DNA of 64,000 bases from an uncultured Bacteroidota bacterium (GCA_902775135.1 CACYKY010000001.1:62001-126000), one strand, 5' to 3'. Positions 35,085 to 44,862 are shown, counted from the first letter of the stretch. Numbers and translations are program-made. Notes: generated by a model not told the origin, from the sequence alone.

Positions 35085-36503
35085 CTAGAGGATGGGGGTG
35101 AAGACGCGGGCGGTGGATTCGAGGAATTTTTCCATGCGGGGTCGGTTGCGCCAGAGGGTGGGGTCGACGAGGGTGCAATGCTGCTGGTCGTCGAGGAAGA
35201 TGTCGCGTTGGCGGCGGGCGAGGTCGTTGTCGTAGAGGAAGACGTTGACCTCGAAATTCTGTTCGAGGCTGCGGGGGTCGAGGTTGGTGGAGCCCACGGT
35301 GACGAAGTCGTCATCGCACACCATCGTCTTGGCATGCAGGAAGCCCTGGTTGTATAGGTAGATCTTGACCCCCGCGGGCAGCAGGTCGCGGAAATAGGAC
35401 TTGGATGCCGCCAAGGTGATGCGGCTACGGTCGGAGACGGCAGGCATCATCAGACGTACGTCGACGCCGGCCAACGCAGCGTTGCGGATGGCCAGGAGGA
35501 TGGGGTGCGTGGGGAGGAAATAGGGTGTTTGGATGTAGAGGTAGTCGCGGCTTTGGGCGATGGCCTGCACCATGCCCTGCATGACGGTGTTCCACTCGTC
35601 CATCGGGCCCGAGGTGACGATTTGCGCCATAGAGGTGTGAGCGCCGCTTTCGGCTTGGGCGACGGGCGGGAAGAAGCGGGGTTCGTCGAGCATCTCCTTG
35701 GTGCAGAAGCGCCAGTCGGCCAGGATGGAGAGCTCGAGTTGAGCCACTGCGGGACCTTGGATGCGGATATGGGTGTCGCGCCAGACACCGTGATTGATGC
35801 CGTCGCGGTAGCGGCGAGCGATGTTCATGCCGCCGGTGTAGCCGGTGTGGCCGTCGATGACCACTATCTTCCTGTGGGTGCGGCAGTTGACGTCGCGGTT
35901 GAACATGGAGGGGATGATTTTCTGGAACGACTGCACTTTGACGCCGCCGCGACGCATGTGGTCGTAGTATTCGCTTCGGACGAAGAGGTTGGCCCAGCTG
36001 TCGAACATGAGGCGCACGTCGACGCCTTCCTGAGCCTTGCGGATGAGGAGGCTGCTGAACTGGTGGCCCACCTCGTCGTTCTCGACAATATAGAACTGGA
36101 TGTGTACGAACTTCTTGGCGCGCGAGATGTCGTCGAGCATCGACTGGAACATGGGGGTGAAGTCGGTGAAGAAGCGCACCTCGTTGCCGCTGAGCACGGG
36201 GGTGTCGTTGGCGCCGAGCATCATGCGTGCCAGCTTGTCGTATTTCTTCTCTGGGAGGTGCTCCACGACGTTGACACCCACCGATTTGTCGCGCAGGGCG
36301 TCGAAGCGTGCCAGCTCGTCGGCTTTGATGACGCGGCGGCTACGGTAGTCTTTGCCGAGGAGGAGGTAGAAGATGGTTCCCACGCCGGGGAGCAGCACGA
36401 TGAACAGGATCCAGAAGATGGAGATGTAGGGTTTTCTGTTACCTGCTATGACCAAGACCAGCGACCCGACGATGATGAGCGCGAGGATGATTTCGTAGAG
36501 CAT
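35085..36503 (-). CDS. cls: Cardiolipin synthase (phospholipase D type)
   Basis: A 472-residue membrane enzyme condensing two phosphatidylglycerols to cardiolipin. Two N-terminal helices (~3-20 and ~30-50, PYISIFWILFIVLLPGVGTI) form the PLDc_N anchor. HKD motif 1 is HRKIVVIDGHTGYTGGMN (near residue 210) and motif 2 is HAKTMVCDDDFVTVGSTNLD (near 390). The length is typical. It begins 3 bases after the end of the small gene upstream, so it is likely the last gene of the long minus-strand cluster. Confidence 0.94.
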   Translation of the reverse strand: MLYEIILALIIVGSLVLVIAGNRKPYISIFWILFIVLLPGVGTIFYLLLGKDYRSRRVIKADELARFDALRDKSVGVNVVEHLPEKKYDKLARMMLGANDTPVLSGNEVRFFTDFTPMFQSMLDDISRAKKFVHIQFYIVENDEVGHQFSSLLIRKAQEGVDVRLMFDSWANLFVRSEYYDHMRRGGVKVQSFQKIIPSMFNRDVNCRTHRKIVVIDGHTGYTGGMNIARRYRDGINHGVWRDTHIRIQGPAVAQLELSILADWRFCTKEMLDEPRFFPPVAQAESGAHTSMAQIVTSGPMDEWNTVMQGMVQAIAQSRDYLYIQTPYFLPTHPILLAIRNAALAGVDVRLMMPAVSDRSRITLAASKSYFRDLLPAGVKIYLYNQGFLHAKTMVCDDDFVTVGSTNLDPRSLEQNFEVNVFLYDNDLARRQRDIFLDDQQHCTLVDPTLWRNRPRMEKFLESTARVFTPIL

Positions 36504-36506
36504 AGG

Positions 36507-36716
36507 CTATTGGTTTTGCATTTCTTTCCTGATGGCGGCGGCGCGCGCCGTGAGTTGTGCGATCTGCATCTGGAGGAAGTCGTCGCTGTACTTGCGGTCG
36601 CAGAAACCGTTGCCGCGCGCCACGAAGCAGTCGTCGTCTTCCTGGTCAGTGGCCAGGTCCTGATAGCTCTCCAATAGGCGGAGGGTTTCGTCGAGTTGTT
36701 CGTTCAAGGGTTTCAT
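36507..36716 (-). CDS. Small conserved-looking protein of unknown function
   Basis: A 69-residue acidic helical protein (MKPLNEQLDETLRLLESYQD ... AQLTARAAAIRKEMQNQ) with two predicted amphipathic helices and a central CFVARGNGFCDRKYSDD containing two Cys. Its ATG overlaps the HAD stop by 4 bases, and cls follows 3 bases later, so co-translation is likely. No named family recognised. The tight packing and protein-like composition support a real gene. Confidence 0.65.
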   Translation of the reverse strand: MKPLNEQLDETLRLLESYQDLATDQEDDDCFVARGNGFCDRKYSDDFLQMQIAQLTARAAAIRKEMQNQ

Positions 36717-37492
36717 AATAATTGGTTTACTGCGGTTTCAATACCTTCGTGATCGACGTCGGAGGTGACGATGTTGGCGTGGGTTTTGACGTTGTCGGCG
36801 GCGTTGCCCATCGCTACGCCGATGCCTGCCCATTCGAGCATCTCGATGTCGTTGGCGCCGTCGCCGAAGGCGAGGGTCTCCTCCTGGCGGATGCCGTAGT
36901 GGCGGCATACGGCCTCCATGCCGCGGGCCTTGCTGTTGTCGAAGGCCACAATATCGGTGAAGTAGGGGTGCCAGCGAGGCAGACGGCAATGGGGCAGGAG
37001 GTCGGCAACGGCGGCGTCCATCTCGCCGGGCATGATGGCAATGATCTGGTAGGCCGTCTCATGGCGCATAGTGTCGATGTCCACCATCGGGGGCATCTCG
37101 AATTCGAGCTGGTTGCGAAGTTTCAAGCCCACCTCGTTGGGGTTGGCGAGGAGCATGGAGTCTTTGGTGAACACCATGGTGCACAGATGCTTATCTTTTG
37201 CCATATCGAGCCATGCTTGAAGTTCGTTGTCGGCTATGGGGTTGCTCAGCAACACCTCGGAAGGACGGCTGGCGGAGGGCTCGGTGAAGACCAAGCCGCC
37301 ATTCATGGTGATTTTGGCCTCGAAGGTGACGGGCATATCGGGGATGAGCACCTCGGGGCGTCCGGTGGAGAGGAAGGTGCGCACGCCGGCGCGGTGGAGG
37401 CGGTCGAAGGCGCGCACGGTGCCGGGCGAGACGCGGTGGGTCTCGAAACTGAGCAGGGTGCCGTCGATGTCGAAAAATGCTGCTTTGATCAT
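36713..37492 (-). CDS. HAD-superfamily (Cof-type) hydrolase
   Basis: A 259-residue phosphatase. The frame is open further upstream, but ATG 37492 starts the canonical motif I, KAAFFDIDGTLLSF. Motif II is RTFLSTGRPEVLIP, and motifs III/IV appear as NSKARGMEAVCRHYGI and TLAFGDGANDIEMLEWAGIG, with the catalytic Asp pair. A Cof-type cap lies between (~85-185). Substrates are probably sugar phosphates or nucleotides, not determinable. Its ATG overlaps the stop of the upstream transporter gene. Confidence 0.92.
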   Translation of the reverse strand: MIKAAFFDIDGTLLSFETHRVSPGTVRAFDRLHRAGVRTFLSTGRPEVLIPDMPVTFEAKITMNGGLVFTEPSASRPSEVLLSNPIADNELQAWLDMAKDKHLCTMVFTKDSMLLANPNEVGLKLRNQLEFEMPPMVDIDTMRHETAYQIIAIMPGEMDAAVADLLPHCRLPRWHPYFTDIVAFDNSKARGMEAVCRHYGIRQEETLAFGDGANDIEMLEWAGIGVAMGNAADNVKTHANIVTSDVDHEGIETAVNQLL

Positions 37493-38379
37493 TTCTTTTT
37501 CAATTGTGCCAGTTGCCAGGCGTTGAAGAGATTTTGGAAGACGCTGTAGAAGGCGAGGAAAACCGACGAGAGGGGGGTGAGGAAGGTGTTGGCCATCCAG
37601 ATACCCATGGCGGTGTTTTTCTGTCCGAGGAGCTGTCCGCCGCTGATGACGTCGCCGTAGCGGCGACCGAGCCAACGGCCGAAGCCGAACTGGATGATGC
37701 AGAAGAGGAGCGAGAGGCCTCCGAGCCAAGCAATGGAGGCCCAGTTGCCTTCGCCGTTGAGGAAGATGTAGTCGATGGTTTGGCCGAGGGTGAAAAGCAA
37801 TGCTATGGACCATAGGTAAAACCCCAGGCCTTTGTAATGGGCGATGAAATTGTTGACGCTTGGCAGCAGGAACTGCAGCAAGACAGCCAAGAAAAAGGGT
37901 AGGGCCAAGGTGGCGGCTATCTTGCTAATCATCAATAAGAAACTGTTCCACAGACCCATCTCGGGGTGGTCGCCGATGAGGGTGAAAGCTATGGGAGCCA
38001 CGACGGCCACCATGAGGTTGCCGACGATGGTGTAGGTGGTCACAGTTTCGCGGTTGGCGCCCAGCATGCAGGCCACTACGGCTACCGACGATGCCACGGG
38101 GCACAGCACCCCGATGAGGACGCCTTCGGCCACGATGTGGCTGCCGCCCAGAAGGGTGATAGCCAGATAGCAGCAGGTGCTCACCACCACCTGGAAGAGG
38201 ATGAGCCAGAGGTCGATCATGGTCATACGCAAGCGGCGGAGGTCGACGGCGGTGAAGGTGAGGAGGAGGATGCTGAAAATGATGAACGGAACGAGGAAGG
38301 AGAACATGGCGCACCAGCGGTGCAGCAGTAGGCCTAGGACGATGGCTACGGGGAGGACGTATGGGCGGAAGCGTTGCAT
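37489..38379 (-). CDS. BASS-like (bile acid:sodium symporter) membrane transporter
   Basis: A 296-residue protein with about nine hydrophobic helices. Two half-repeats are suggested by LIGVLCPVASSVAVVACMLG and by ISGGQLLGQKNTAMGIWMAN, resembling the discontinuous crossing helices of BASS transporters; the latter QKNTA segment is characteristic. The N-terminus FLVPFIIFSILLLTFTAVDL fits too. The substrate is unknown; bile acid is only the family name. It overlaps the HAD gene by 4 bases and starts next to the PNP stop. Confidence 0.65.
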   Translation of the reverse strand: MQRFRPYVLPVAIVLGLLLHRWCAMFSFLVPFIIFSILLLTFTAVDLRRLRMTMIDLWLILFQVVVSTCCYLAITLLGGSHIVAEGVLIGVLCPVASSVAVVACMLGANRETVTTYTIVGNLMVAVVAPIAFTLIGDHPEMGLWNSFLLMISKIAATLALPFFLAVLLQFLLPSVNNFIAHYKGLGFYLWSIALLFTLGQTIDYIFLNGEGNWASIAWLGGLSLLFCIIQFGFGRWLGRRYGDVISGGQLLGQKNTAMGIWMANTFLTPLSSVFLAFYSVFQNLFNAWQLAQLKKK

Positions 38380-39198
38380 TCAGAGACGGCTGATGATGTT
38401 GGTGAAGAGGAGTGTCATGCTGTCGGCTGCCTGGTCGGCTGCGCGCACCACGTCGTCGCCGTCGTTGACGGTGCCGTTGCCGAGGTCGTTGGCCTGGTTG
38501 GTGATGACGCTCATGCCGAAGACCTCGAGGCCGCTGTGGCGAGCCACGATCACCTCGGGCACGGTGCTCATGCCGCAGGCGTCGGCGCCGAGGGCGCGGT
38601 ACATGCGATACTCGGCGGGGGTTTCGTAGGTGGGGCCGGTGCCGGCGATGTAGACGCCTTGTTGGAGTTTGATACCCAAGCGGTTGGCCTCGTTGAGGGC
38701 GATATTGCGCAGGCGGAGGCTATAGACCTCGGTCATATCGGGGAAGCGGGGGCCGAAATCATCCTTGTTGGGGCCCACCAGGGGGTTGGGCATGAAGTTG
38801 ATGTGGTCGGTGATGATCATGAGGTCGCCCACATGATAGTCGGGGTTGACGGCACCGGCGGCGTTGCTTACCAGCACCTGTTTGACACCCATGCGAGCGA
38901 AGACGCGCATGGGGTAGGTGACCTCCTCCATGGAGTAGCCCTCATAGAAGTGGAAGCGCCCTTGCATGGCCATCACCTCCTTGCCCCCGAGGGTGCCGAC
39001 GATGAGGTTGCCCTTGTGGCCGATGGCTGTAGAGGCTTTGAAGTGGGGGATGTCGGAATAGGGGATGGTGAGGGCGTTATGGATTTTCTCGCCGAGTTTA
39101 CCGAGGCCGCTGCCGAGGACGATGACGATTTCGGGCAGGGGGTGGTGGTGGTTGGCGATGGTGTCTTTCAGATACCGGGATGTTTCGTCGTAGTTCAT
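38380..39198 (-). CDS. punA: Purine nucleoside phosphorylase
   Basis: A 272-residue trimeric-type PNP phosphorolysing purine (deoxy)nucleosides. Visible are VIVLGSGLGKLGEKI (phosphate loop), VMAMQGRFHFYEGYSMEEVT, VLVSNAAGAVNPDYHVGDLM, IAGTGPTYETPAEYRMYRAL (substrate Glu) and ACGMSTVPEVIVARHSG. The length is normal. Its start overlaps the stop of the bifunctional nuclease gene by 4 bases, linking it to rdgB, another purine nucleotide enzyme, in a likely operon. Confidence 0.95.
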   Translation of the reverse strand: MNYDETSRYLKDTIANHHHPLPEIVIVLGSGLGKLGEKIHNALTIPYSDIPHFKASTAIGHKGNLIVGTLGGKEVMAMQGRFHFYEGYSMEEVTYPMRVFARMGVKQVLVSNAAGAVNPDYHVGDLMIITDHINFMPNPLVGPNKDDFGPRFPDMTEVYSLRLRNIALNEANRLGIKLQQGVYIAGTGPTYETPAEYRMYRALGADACGMSTVPEVIVARHSGLEVFGMSVITNQANDLGNGTVNDGDDVVRAADQAADSMTLLFTNIISRL

Positions 39199-39743
39199 AA
39201 ATCTTCTTTTAGCTTGTCGATTTCTTTCTGGATTTCGGCTGCGCGTTCATAATCTTCGCGTTCTTCGCAAGCCGCCAGCTCCTGCTCGAGGAGGGCGATT
39301 TCTTTCTGGGGATTGGAGGGAGTGCTGCCGAAGGTGGGGGTGTCCATTTTGACGCTGGTTTCCTCCAGCACCTCGTCGGAGACGAGGATGGGGCAGTCGC
39401 ACATCAGCGCCAAGGTGATGGCGTCGGAGGTGCGACTATCGAAGCGTTTCTCGTTGAATCCGTCGGACATGTGGAGGGAGGAATAGAAGATGCCTTCGAT
39501 GACTTTGTCGATGGTTACCTCTCTGAGGTAGAGTCCGTAGTCGTTCATCACATGAACCATCAGTTCATGTGTCATAGGACGTTTGGTTTTGATGGCTTCC
39601 TTGGCCAAGAGAATGCCTTGAGCCTCGTGGGCGCCGATGAAGATAGGGATTTGGGTATTGCTATTGGGCTCGCAGAGCATGAGGATATAGCTTTCGCTTT
39701 GCGACATGCCGTTTTGGATGGTCAAAGGATAGACGCGCTTCAT
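39195..39743 (-). CDS. Bifunctional nuclease family protein (DUF151) with UVR-like tail
   Basis: A 182-residue protein from ATG 39743 (the frame is open further upstream, but family sequence starts here: MKRVYPLTIQNGMSQSESYI). The DUF151 core contains PIFIGAHEAQGILLAKE, MTHELMVHVMNDYGLYLREV and DSRTSDAITLALMCDCPILV. The C-terminal ~35 residues (EIALLEQELAACEEREDYER) resemble a UVR coiled coil. The family has reported nuclease activity in some members. It overlaps rdgB by 4 bases and punA by 4 bases. Confidence 0.9.
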   Translation of the reverse strand: MKRVYPLTIQNGMSQSESYILMLCEPNSNTQIPIFIGAHEAQGILLAKEAIKTKRPMTHELMVHVMNDYGLYLREVTIDKVIEGIFYSSLHMSDGFNEKRFDSRTSDAITLALMCDCPILVSDEVLEETSVKMDTPTFGSTPSNPQKEIALLEQELAACEEREDYERAAEIQKEIDKLKEDL

Positions 39744-40318
39744 TGTGCTTCGAGGTATTCTTTCAATTTGGCGACGGCCAAGCCGCGGTGGCTGATGCTG
39801 TTTTTGACATCGAGTGGCATCTCGGCGAAGCTCACGGCGAAGCGGTCGGGCATGAAGACGGGGTCGTAGCCGAAGCCCTCGGTTCCGTGGCGTTCGGTGA
39901 GGATTTGGCCGTCGACGCGACCTTCGAAGTAGTGCTGTTCGCCGTTCTCGATGAGGCAGATGACGGTGCGGAAGTCGGCTTTCCTGTTGGACGTGCCCTC
40001 GAGGGCATGGAGGAGCTTGTTGATATTGTCGTTGAAGGAGCAGTGTTCGCCGGCGTAGCGTGCCGAATAGACGCCGGGGGCACCGCCGAGGGCGTCGACT
40101 TCGAGGCCGGTGTCGTCGGCAAAACAATCGGTGTGGGTGCGTTCCCATACCCACTGAGCCTTCTGTAGGGCATTGCCTTGTAGGGTGTTGGCGGTTTCGG
40201 GGATCTCGCCTTCGAGGCCGGCTTCGGAAAGGCTTACTACCTCCACATGGCCTTGCAGAGCGGCGCGCACTTCCTGGACCTTGTGCTTGTTGTTGGTGGC
40301 AAAAATCAATCGTTTCAT
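39740..40318 (-). CDS. rdgB: XTP/dITP diphosphatase (RdgB/HAM1)
   Basis: A 192-residue enzyme hydrolysing non-canonical purine triphosphates. ATG 40318 starts the family motif RLIFATNNKHKVQEVRAAL. TANTLQGNALQKAQWV and CFADDTGLEVDALGGAPGVY follow, with the acidic metal-binding residues, then GFGYDPVFMPDRFAVSFAEM and KNSISHRGLAVAKL. The length is normal. It heads the rdgB-DUF151-punA-BASS-HAD-small-cls cluster, in which neighbours overlap by a few bases. Confidence 0.95.
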   Translation of the reverse strand: MKRLIFATNNKHKVQEVRAALQGHVEVVSLSEAGLEGEIPETANTLQGNALQKAQWVWERTHTDCFADDTGLEVDALGGAPGVYSARYAGEHCSFNDNINKLLHALEGTSNRKADFRTVICLIENGEQHYFEGRVDGQILTERHGTEGFGYDPVFMPDRFAVSFAEMPLDVKNSISHRGLAVAKLKEYLEAQ

Positions 40319-40384
40319 GCTTGGTCGTATCTTTCTATAGAACGACAAAGTAATTGATTTATTGTGCGCGATTGTAAAAAGAAA

Positions 40385-42538
40385 TCAGTCGAAGAAATTC
40401 CAGGTCATACCCCAGAAGAGGCCGAAGCGGTTGCCGGGGTAGTGGGGCAAGAGGAAATAGCGGGGGGAGCTCTCCCACAGCGCATTGATGTGTCCGGCTT
40501 TGACATAGATGCTGGCGCGTTTCACCTGCAGGTTGATGAAAGCGTCGCCCCAGAAATAGTTGCCTGTCTCGGTGTCCTGCATGAAGAAGAGGCCTGTGGC
40601 GGGGTTGTAATTGACGGGGGCGAAGGCCGTAAAGTAGCGGATGTCGACACCCACCTGCATGCGCAGAGCCCGGCGGAAGAGGTGGAAGTCGGCGTAGATG
40701 GAGTTTTTGCTTGCCCACAGAGGTGCGTCCATTTGATCCTTGTCGGTGCTGTAATGGAAGAACTGCTGCATGTCGACGTGGAACCATCTCCAGCGTAGAT
40801 TCAGGGTGAGGACGGCTTGGTAGAGCCAGAAGTCGTTGGTGCCACTGCAGACGCTCAAGGTGCTGTCGTACCATACGTTGTGGCTCATGTGGGTCATATT
40901 GGCGCTAAGGTCGACAAGGCGGAAAAAGCCGCTGTCGCTGCTGTGGAAGAGGTGCAGGTTGAGGTGGTGGGAGGTGATGGGTTTGAGAGAGTAGTTGCTG
41001 GCGTGGAGGATGCGAATTTCGGGTGTCTGGCGTGATGTGGCGCCCAGGAGTTTGATACCGGAATTGCCTGTGGTGTCGAAATCGAATTGCAGGGAGGCCG
41101 AGGAGAGGTAGTCGGGCTCGTGCAGGTTGCTGTGGAGCCCGAGGGGTGTGCTGTTCAGTTCGCCTGAAGCCTTGAAGGTGAGACGTCCCAACGCCAGTTC
41201 GAGTTTTGCGAAGGGGTTGACAGCGGCGGAAGTCACCAAGGTGTCGGGCCCCGAAGAGGTGTCGGTGGTCACGATGGCGTCGAGCCGTCGGGGGGTGATA
41301 CCGAGGGTGATTTTCAGTGGATTGTGCCAACGGTGGTCGGGGTAGGCGTCGTTGGTCCAAAAGAGGGTGGCGCTGGCATCGCTCCAGAGCAGCGAGTCGG
41401 AGAAGTTGGACAGGTATGCAGCGCGTTTCCAACGGGCATAGTCGACTTCCAACCCGAAAACGCCTGCGTTGACCACATGAGGATTGCCCACGGGGATGGT
41501 GTCCACCAACTCGATGGTATCCATCACCATGCGGATGCTGTCGGAGCTGACGGTGTCGTATCTCACCGCCAGCGAATCGCGATGGCGGTATTTTTCGACC
41601 TGCTGAACGAGGTTGTATGTGGCATGAGCGAAAGCGTTGTGGTGTAGACTTTTGGAAGATGAATTGTAAAGTACTACTGGAAGTCCACCGAGGTTGCTTG
41701 TCTGGTTGCTGGTGAAGTAGCTATCGTTGTTCAAACCACCATTTTCTTCTATGCGAAACGACTGCCAGATGAAGCCTGCTTGCACTTGGAGACGCGAATC
41801 GCGAGAGAAATAATTGGTGGTGGCATCAAGGTAATGGTTCTTGGCGCCAGAACCGGAGAGGTTCCCTTCGGGACAAATCAGTTGGTAGTCGAAGGAGACG
41901 TTCCATCCGGGGATAATGTTTTGTGTGTGAGCCACGCGTACAAGATAGTCTTTGTTGAGCGTGTTGTTGTAAGACAAAAGCGTGTAGGGTGTGAGGGTTT
42001 GGTAGAAGCGGATGTTATTGGGGGTCTTCAGGTAGCCGTCCTGGCCTTCGTCCTGGAGGCTGTAGGACAAGCCGTCGTCGAAGGTGGGATATAGCGCCAG
42101 ATGAGGATGCCCCATGGTACCTTGGCCGAGGTAGTAGTTGCCGTTGAAGGCGTCGAGCGGGTCGCTGAACTGAATACCCGTCGGGTCGAGTGTGGGGTTC
42201 CATACCTCGTCGATCTTCACATTGTGAGGAGAATAGTTGAAGAAGAATACCTTGCTCCTCAGAATGGAATCGGGTGTCTCCTGTACGTAAACCAACCCTT
42301 TTGTCGCCGAAGTGTCGGCAAAGGAGCTGTCGTTCCCCAGCGGGTTGTTGGGGTTTGTGAGCCCTCCTTGGTTCCCGATGGAATTCCCTCGGGAGGAGAG
42401 AGTGCCGAGCCCTTCTCTGCTGGAGACGGTGCCGGGTTTCTGGCGAACCTGGCCTTGGACGGAAGCTGCGACAAGCAAGCATGCCAACAACACTATCCAG
42501 CGTTGCCATCCATGATTGTTTTTTGTCGCAGACATCAT
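40385..42538 (-). CDS. Putative outer-membrane porin (Porin_10 family)
   Basis: A 717-residue protein. The signal peptide is in WQRWIVLLACLLVAASVQGQ (~13-31). A low-complexity region (~34-70) precedes a long run of amphipathic beta strands (e.g. SYNNTLNKDYLVRVAHTQNI, RDSRLQVQAGFIWQSFRIEE), ending GNRFGLFWGMTWNFFD with the C-terminal aromatic expected of a barrel. It matches the Bacteroidota Porin_10 type. It starts 9 bases after trxB, but a functional link is not expected. Confidence 0.82.
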   Translation of the reverse strand: MMSATKNNHGWQRWIVLLACLLVAASVQGQVRQKPGTVSSREGLGTLSSRGNSIGNQGGLTNPNNPLGNDSSFADTSATKGLVYVQETPDSILRSKVFFFNYSPHNVKIDEVWNPTLDPTGIQFSDPLDAFNGNYYLGQGTMGHPHLALYPTFDDGLSYSLQDEGQDGYLKTPNNIRFYQTLTPYTLLSYNNTLNKDYLVRVAHTQNIIPGWNVSFDYQLICPEGNLSGSGAKNHYLDATTNYFSRDSRLQVQAGFIWQSFRIEENGGLNNDSYFTSNQTSNLGGLPVVLYNSSSKSLHHNAFAHATYNLVQQVEKYRHRDSLAVRYDTVSSDSIRMVMDTIELVDTIPVGNPHVVNAGVFGLEVDYARWKRAAYLSNFSDSLLWSDASATLFWTNDAYPDHRWHNPLKITLGITPRRLDAIVTTDTSSGPDTLVTSAAVNPFAKLELALGRLTFKASGELNSTPLGLHSNLHEPDYLSSASLQFDFDTTGNSGIKLLGATSRQTPEIRILHASNYSLKPITSHHLNLHLFHSSDSGFFRLVDLSANMTHMSHNVWYDSTLSVCSGTNDFWLYQAVLTLNLRWRWFHVDMQQFFHYSTDKDQMDAPLWASKNSIYADFHLFRRALRMQVGVDIRYFTAFAPVNYNPATGLFFMQDTETGNYFWGDAFINLQVKRASIYVKAGHINALWESSPRYFLLPHYPGNRFGLFWGMTWNFFD

Positions 42539-42547
42539 GGTTGAAAA

Positions 42548-43477
42548 CTAGTTGTTCTGCAGGAAACGCTCCACATCCATGGCTGCCACGCAACCTTTGC
42601 CGGCAGCCACGATGGCCTGACGGTAGTTGGGGTCGCAGACGTCGCCGGCAGCGAACACGCCTGGGATATTGGTGGCGCTGGAGGGGTTCTGCACTTTGAT
42701 GTAGCCTTGTTCGTCGAGCTCGACCTGACCTTTGAGGAAATCGGTATTGGGCTTGTGTCCGATGGCCACGAAGACGCCCGTCACCTCCTTCTCGCATTTG
42801 GCGCCGGTCTTGGTGTCCTCCAGTTCGATGCCCGTGACACCTTCCATGTCGTTGCCGAGGATGCGGCTGGGGCGCGAGTTCCAGCACATCTCGATCTTGG
42901 GATTGGTGAGCACGCGGTGCTGCATGGCTTTCGAGGCACGCAGTTCGTCGCGGCGGTGCACAAGATAAACCTTAGAGCAGAGGGTGGTCAGGTAGTTGGC
43001 CTCTTCGCATGCGGTATCGCCACCGCCCACCACGGCAACCGTCTGGTTCTTATAGAAATAGCCGTCGCATGTGGCACATGCCGACACCCCTTGTCCGTAG
43101 AACTGCTTCTCGCTTTCCAAACCAATCCATTTGGCGCTGGCGCCCGTGGCGATTACCACCGTTTCGGCCTCGATTTCGACACCGTGGTCGTCTTTGGCGA
43201 TGAAGGGGCGTTTGCTGAGGTCGATATCCACGATGTAGCCGCTGCGCACATTGCATCCGAAGCGCTCGGCTTGTTTTCTGAGGTCCTCCATCATGGCGGT
43301 GCCGCTGATGCCCTCGGGGTAGCCGGGGAAATTCTCGATCTCGGTGGTGATGGTAAGCTGGCCACCTGGCTGTTCGCCTTCGTAGAGCAGGGGCTTGAGG
43401 TCGGCGCGGCCGGTGTAGATGCCTGTGGTGTAGCCGGCAGGGCCGGAACCTATGATAAGACAACGTGTTTTTTCCAT
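42548..43477 (-). CDS. trxB: Thioredoxin-disulfide reductase
   Basis: A 309-residue flavoenzyme. ATG 43477 begins KTRCLIIGSGPAGYTTGIYT, the FAD-binding motif. The redox-active pair is CATC in GVSACATCDGYFYKN near residue 135. The NADPH site is VAVVGGGDTACEEANYLTTL, and the second FAD block is NIPGVFAAGDVCDPNYRQAI. An artefactual longer frame continues upstream. It lies 8 bases downstream of the flippase-like gene, so it is probably in the same transcript. Confidence 0.96.
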   Translation of the reverse strand: MEKTRCLIIGSGPAGYTTGIYTGRADLKPLLYEGEQPGGQLTITTEIENFPGYPEGISGTAMMEDLRKQAERFGCNVRSGYIVDIDLSKRPFIAKDDHGVEIEAETVVIATGASAKWIGLESEKQFYGQGVSACATCDGYFYKNQTVAVVGGGDTACEEANYLTTLCSKVYLVHRRDELRASKAMQHRVLTNPKIEMCWNSRPSRILGNDMEGVTGIELEDTKTGAKCEKEVTGVFVAIGHKPNTDFLKGQVELDEQGYIKVQNPSSATNIPGVFAAGDVCDPNYRQAIVAAGKGCVAAMDVERFLQNN

Positions 43478-43485
43478 AATGATTA

Positions 43486-44517
43486 TTACTCTTTGATTTT
43501 GTTTTCTTTCTTTTTTCGGATGCTGAAATAGGCCATGTAGGCACCACCCACCACGATGACTGCCGCCTGCTGCGAGCCCCAGAGGAGCCATCCGCATGCT
43601 GTGCCCACTTCCATGCTGATGCCGTAGATGGCCAGAGCCAGCTGTACGAGCACAGGATAGACACCGATGCCGCCTTGAGAGAATGTCATGCCGACGGATC
43701 CGAAGAGGTAAACCACGAATGCTGCCTGCATGCCTAGCCACGAAGTGTCGTGGAAAGCCTGGAAGATGATCAGGCCTCCGAGGATGTAAAGCAGGTAGAT
43801 GGCAGCGCTGTAGAGCAGGAAGAGCAGGGTGTTGCGAGTGCCCATGTGGAAGACGCTTTTCACGCCGTCCACCATGCCAAGGGCGAGGTCGTTGATTTTC
43901 TTGAAGATACCGATGTGCAGCAGCTTTTTCCAGAAGAGTTTGTAGGCCACGAAGGCCACTGCGGCCAATGCCGCGCCCACGCCGAGAATCATGCCCATAT
44001 TGGGCAGATTGTTGTATTTCTCCGACAGGGTGTCGTAGAGCCAATCTTTGGCTTCGCCGAACATGGCGAGCATGCCGATGAGCACAATCAGGGCGAAAGC
44101 CAGGAGGTCGATGATGCGCTCGGTCACCACCGTGCCCAGCGATTTCTCCATGGGGATGTTTTCGCTGGTGCGAAGGGTGGCGCAACGCATCACTTCGCCG
44201 GCGCGGGGGAAGGCCAGGTTGCCTAGATAGGCGATGACCACCGAGCCAAAGGTGTTGTTAAGGCCCGGATGGAGGCCTATGGGGTTGAACAGCAGACGCC
44301 AGCGTAAGGCACGCATAAGGTGGCTCAGGAGGCTGCAGGCCACACAGGCGAGCACCCATAGGTAGTCGGCTTTGAGAAACGACTGCCAGATGGCGGCTTT
44401 CTGCTGCGGGTCGAGTTTCAGCAGGAACCAATAGATGAAGAAAAAGCCAATGCCCAGAAAGACAATCATCCGTATGATGTCTTTCCACTTGCTTTTTTTA
44501 TTTTCTCTTTGGGTCAC
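43486..44517 (-). CDS. Lysylphosphatidylglycerol synthase TM-region-like (YbhN/flippase-like) protein
   Basis: A 343-residue protein with about eight hydrophobic helices. [39 protein letters not shown] and [20 protein letters not shown] match the family that includes the flippase part of Mpr[17 protein letters not shown] near the end also fits. No aminoacyl-transferase domain is attached, unlike MprF; whether it pairs with the DUF2156 protein at 1-606 is unknown. It overlaps panD by 4 bases. Confidence 0.87.
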   Translation of the reverse strand: MTQRENKKSKWKDIIRMIVFLGIGFFFIYWFLLKLDPQQKAAIWQSFLKADYLWVLACVACSLLSHLMRALRWRLLFNPIGLHPGLNNTFGSVVIAYLGNLAFPRAGEVMRCATLRTSENIPMEKSLGTVVTERIIDLLAFALIVLIGMLAMFGEAKDWLYDTLSEKYNNLPNMGMILGVGAALAAVAFVAYKLFWKKLLHIGIFKKINDLALGMVDGVKSVFHMGTRNTLLFLLYSAAIYLLYILGGLIIFQAFHDTSWLGMQAAFVVYLFGSVGMTFSQGGIGVYPVLVQLALAIYGISMEVGTACGWLLWGSQQAAVIVVGGAYMAYFSIRKKKENKIKE

Positions 44518-44855
44518 AGGCGGTTGTTATTGGGGAATATCACCGTCGGGGTCCAATGCTTGGCCTCTTCGAAGTCCATGCTGGCATAGCTCACGATGAT
44601 GACGAGGCTGCCCACGGGGGCTTTGTGGGCGGCGGCACCGTTGAGGCAGATGACGCCGCTGCCGCGTTCGCCCTTGATGGCGTAGGTCGTGAAGCGTTCG
44701 CCGTTAGTGATGTTGTAGATGTCTACTTTTTCGTTCTCAATGATATTGGCAGCCTCCATCAGCGCTTCGTCGATGGTGATGCTACCGATATAGTCGAGGT
44801 CGGCCTCGGTGACCGTCACTCGGTGGATTTTCGATTTCAGTACTTCTATGGTCAT
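44514..44855 (-). CDS. panD: Aspartate 1-decarboxylase
   Basis: A 113-residue pyruvoyl enzyme making beta-alanine for pantothenate. The self-processing site Gly24-Ser25 is seen in [20 protein letters not shown], and [20 protein letters not shown] and [20 protein letters not shown] are typical. The length is normal. It lies between the small tail-anchored protein gene and the flippase-like gene, with 4-base overlap to the latter. Confidence 0.96.
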   Translation of the reverse strand: MTIEVLKSKIHRVTVTEADLDYIGSITIDEALMEAANIIENEKVDIYNITNGERFTTYAIKGERGSGVICLNGAAAHKAPVGSLVIIVSYASMDFEEAKHWTPTVIFPNNNRL

Positions 44856-44862
44856 TCTTCTT

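Noticed and set aside
39744..40154. N-terminal extension of the bifunctional nuclease frame
   Set aside because: The extension is Arg/His/Pro-rich shadow sequence of rdgB; the family start MKRVYPL lies at 39743.
43478..44185. N-terminal extension of the trxB frame
   Set aside because: It is a shadow of the flippase-like gene in another frame; the FAD-binding start motif begins at 43477.
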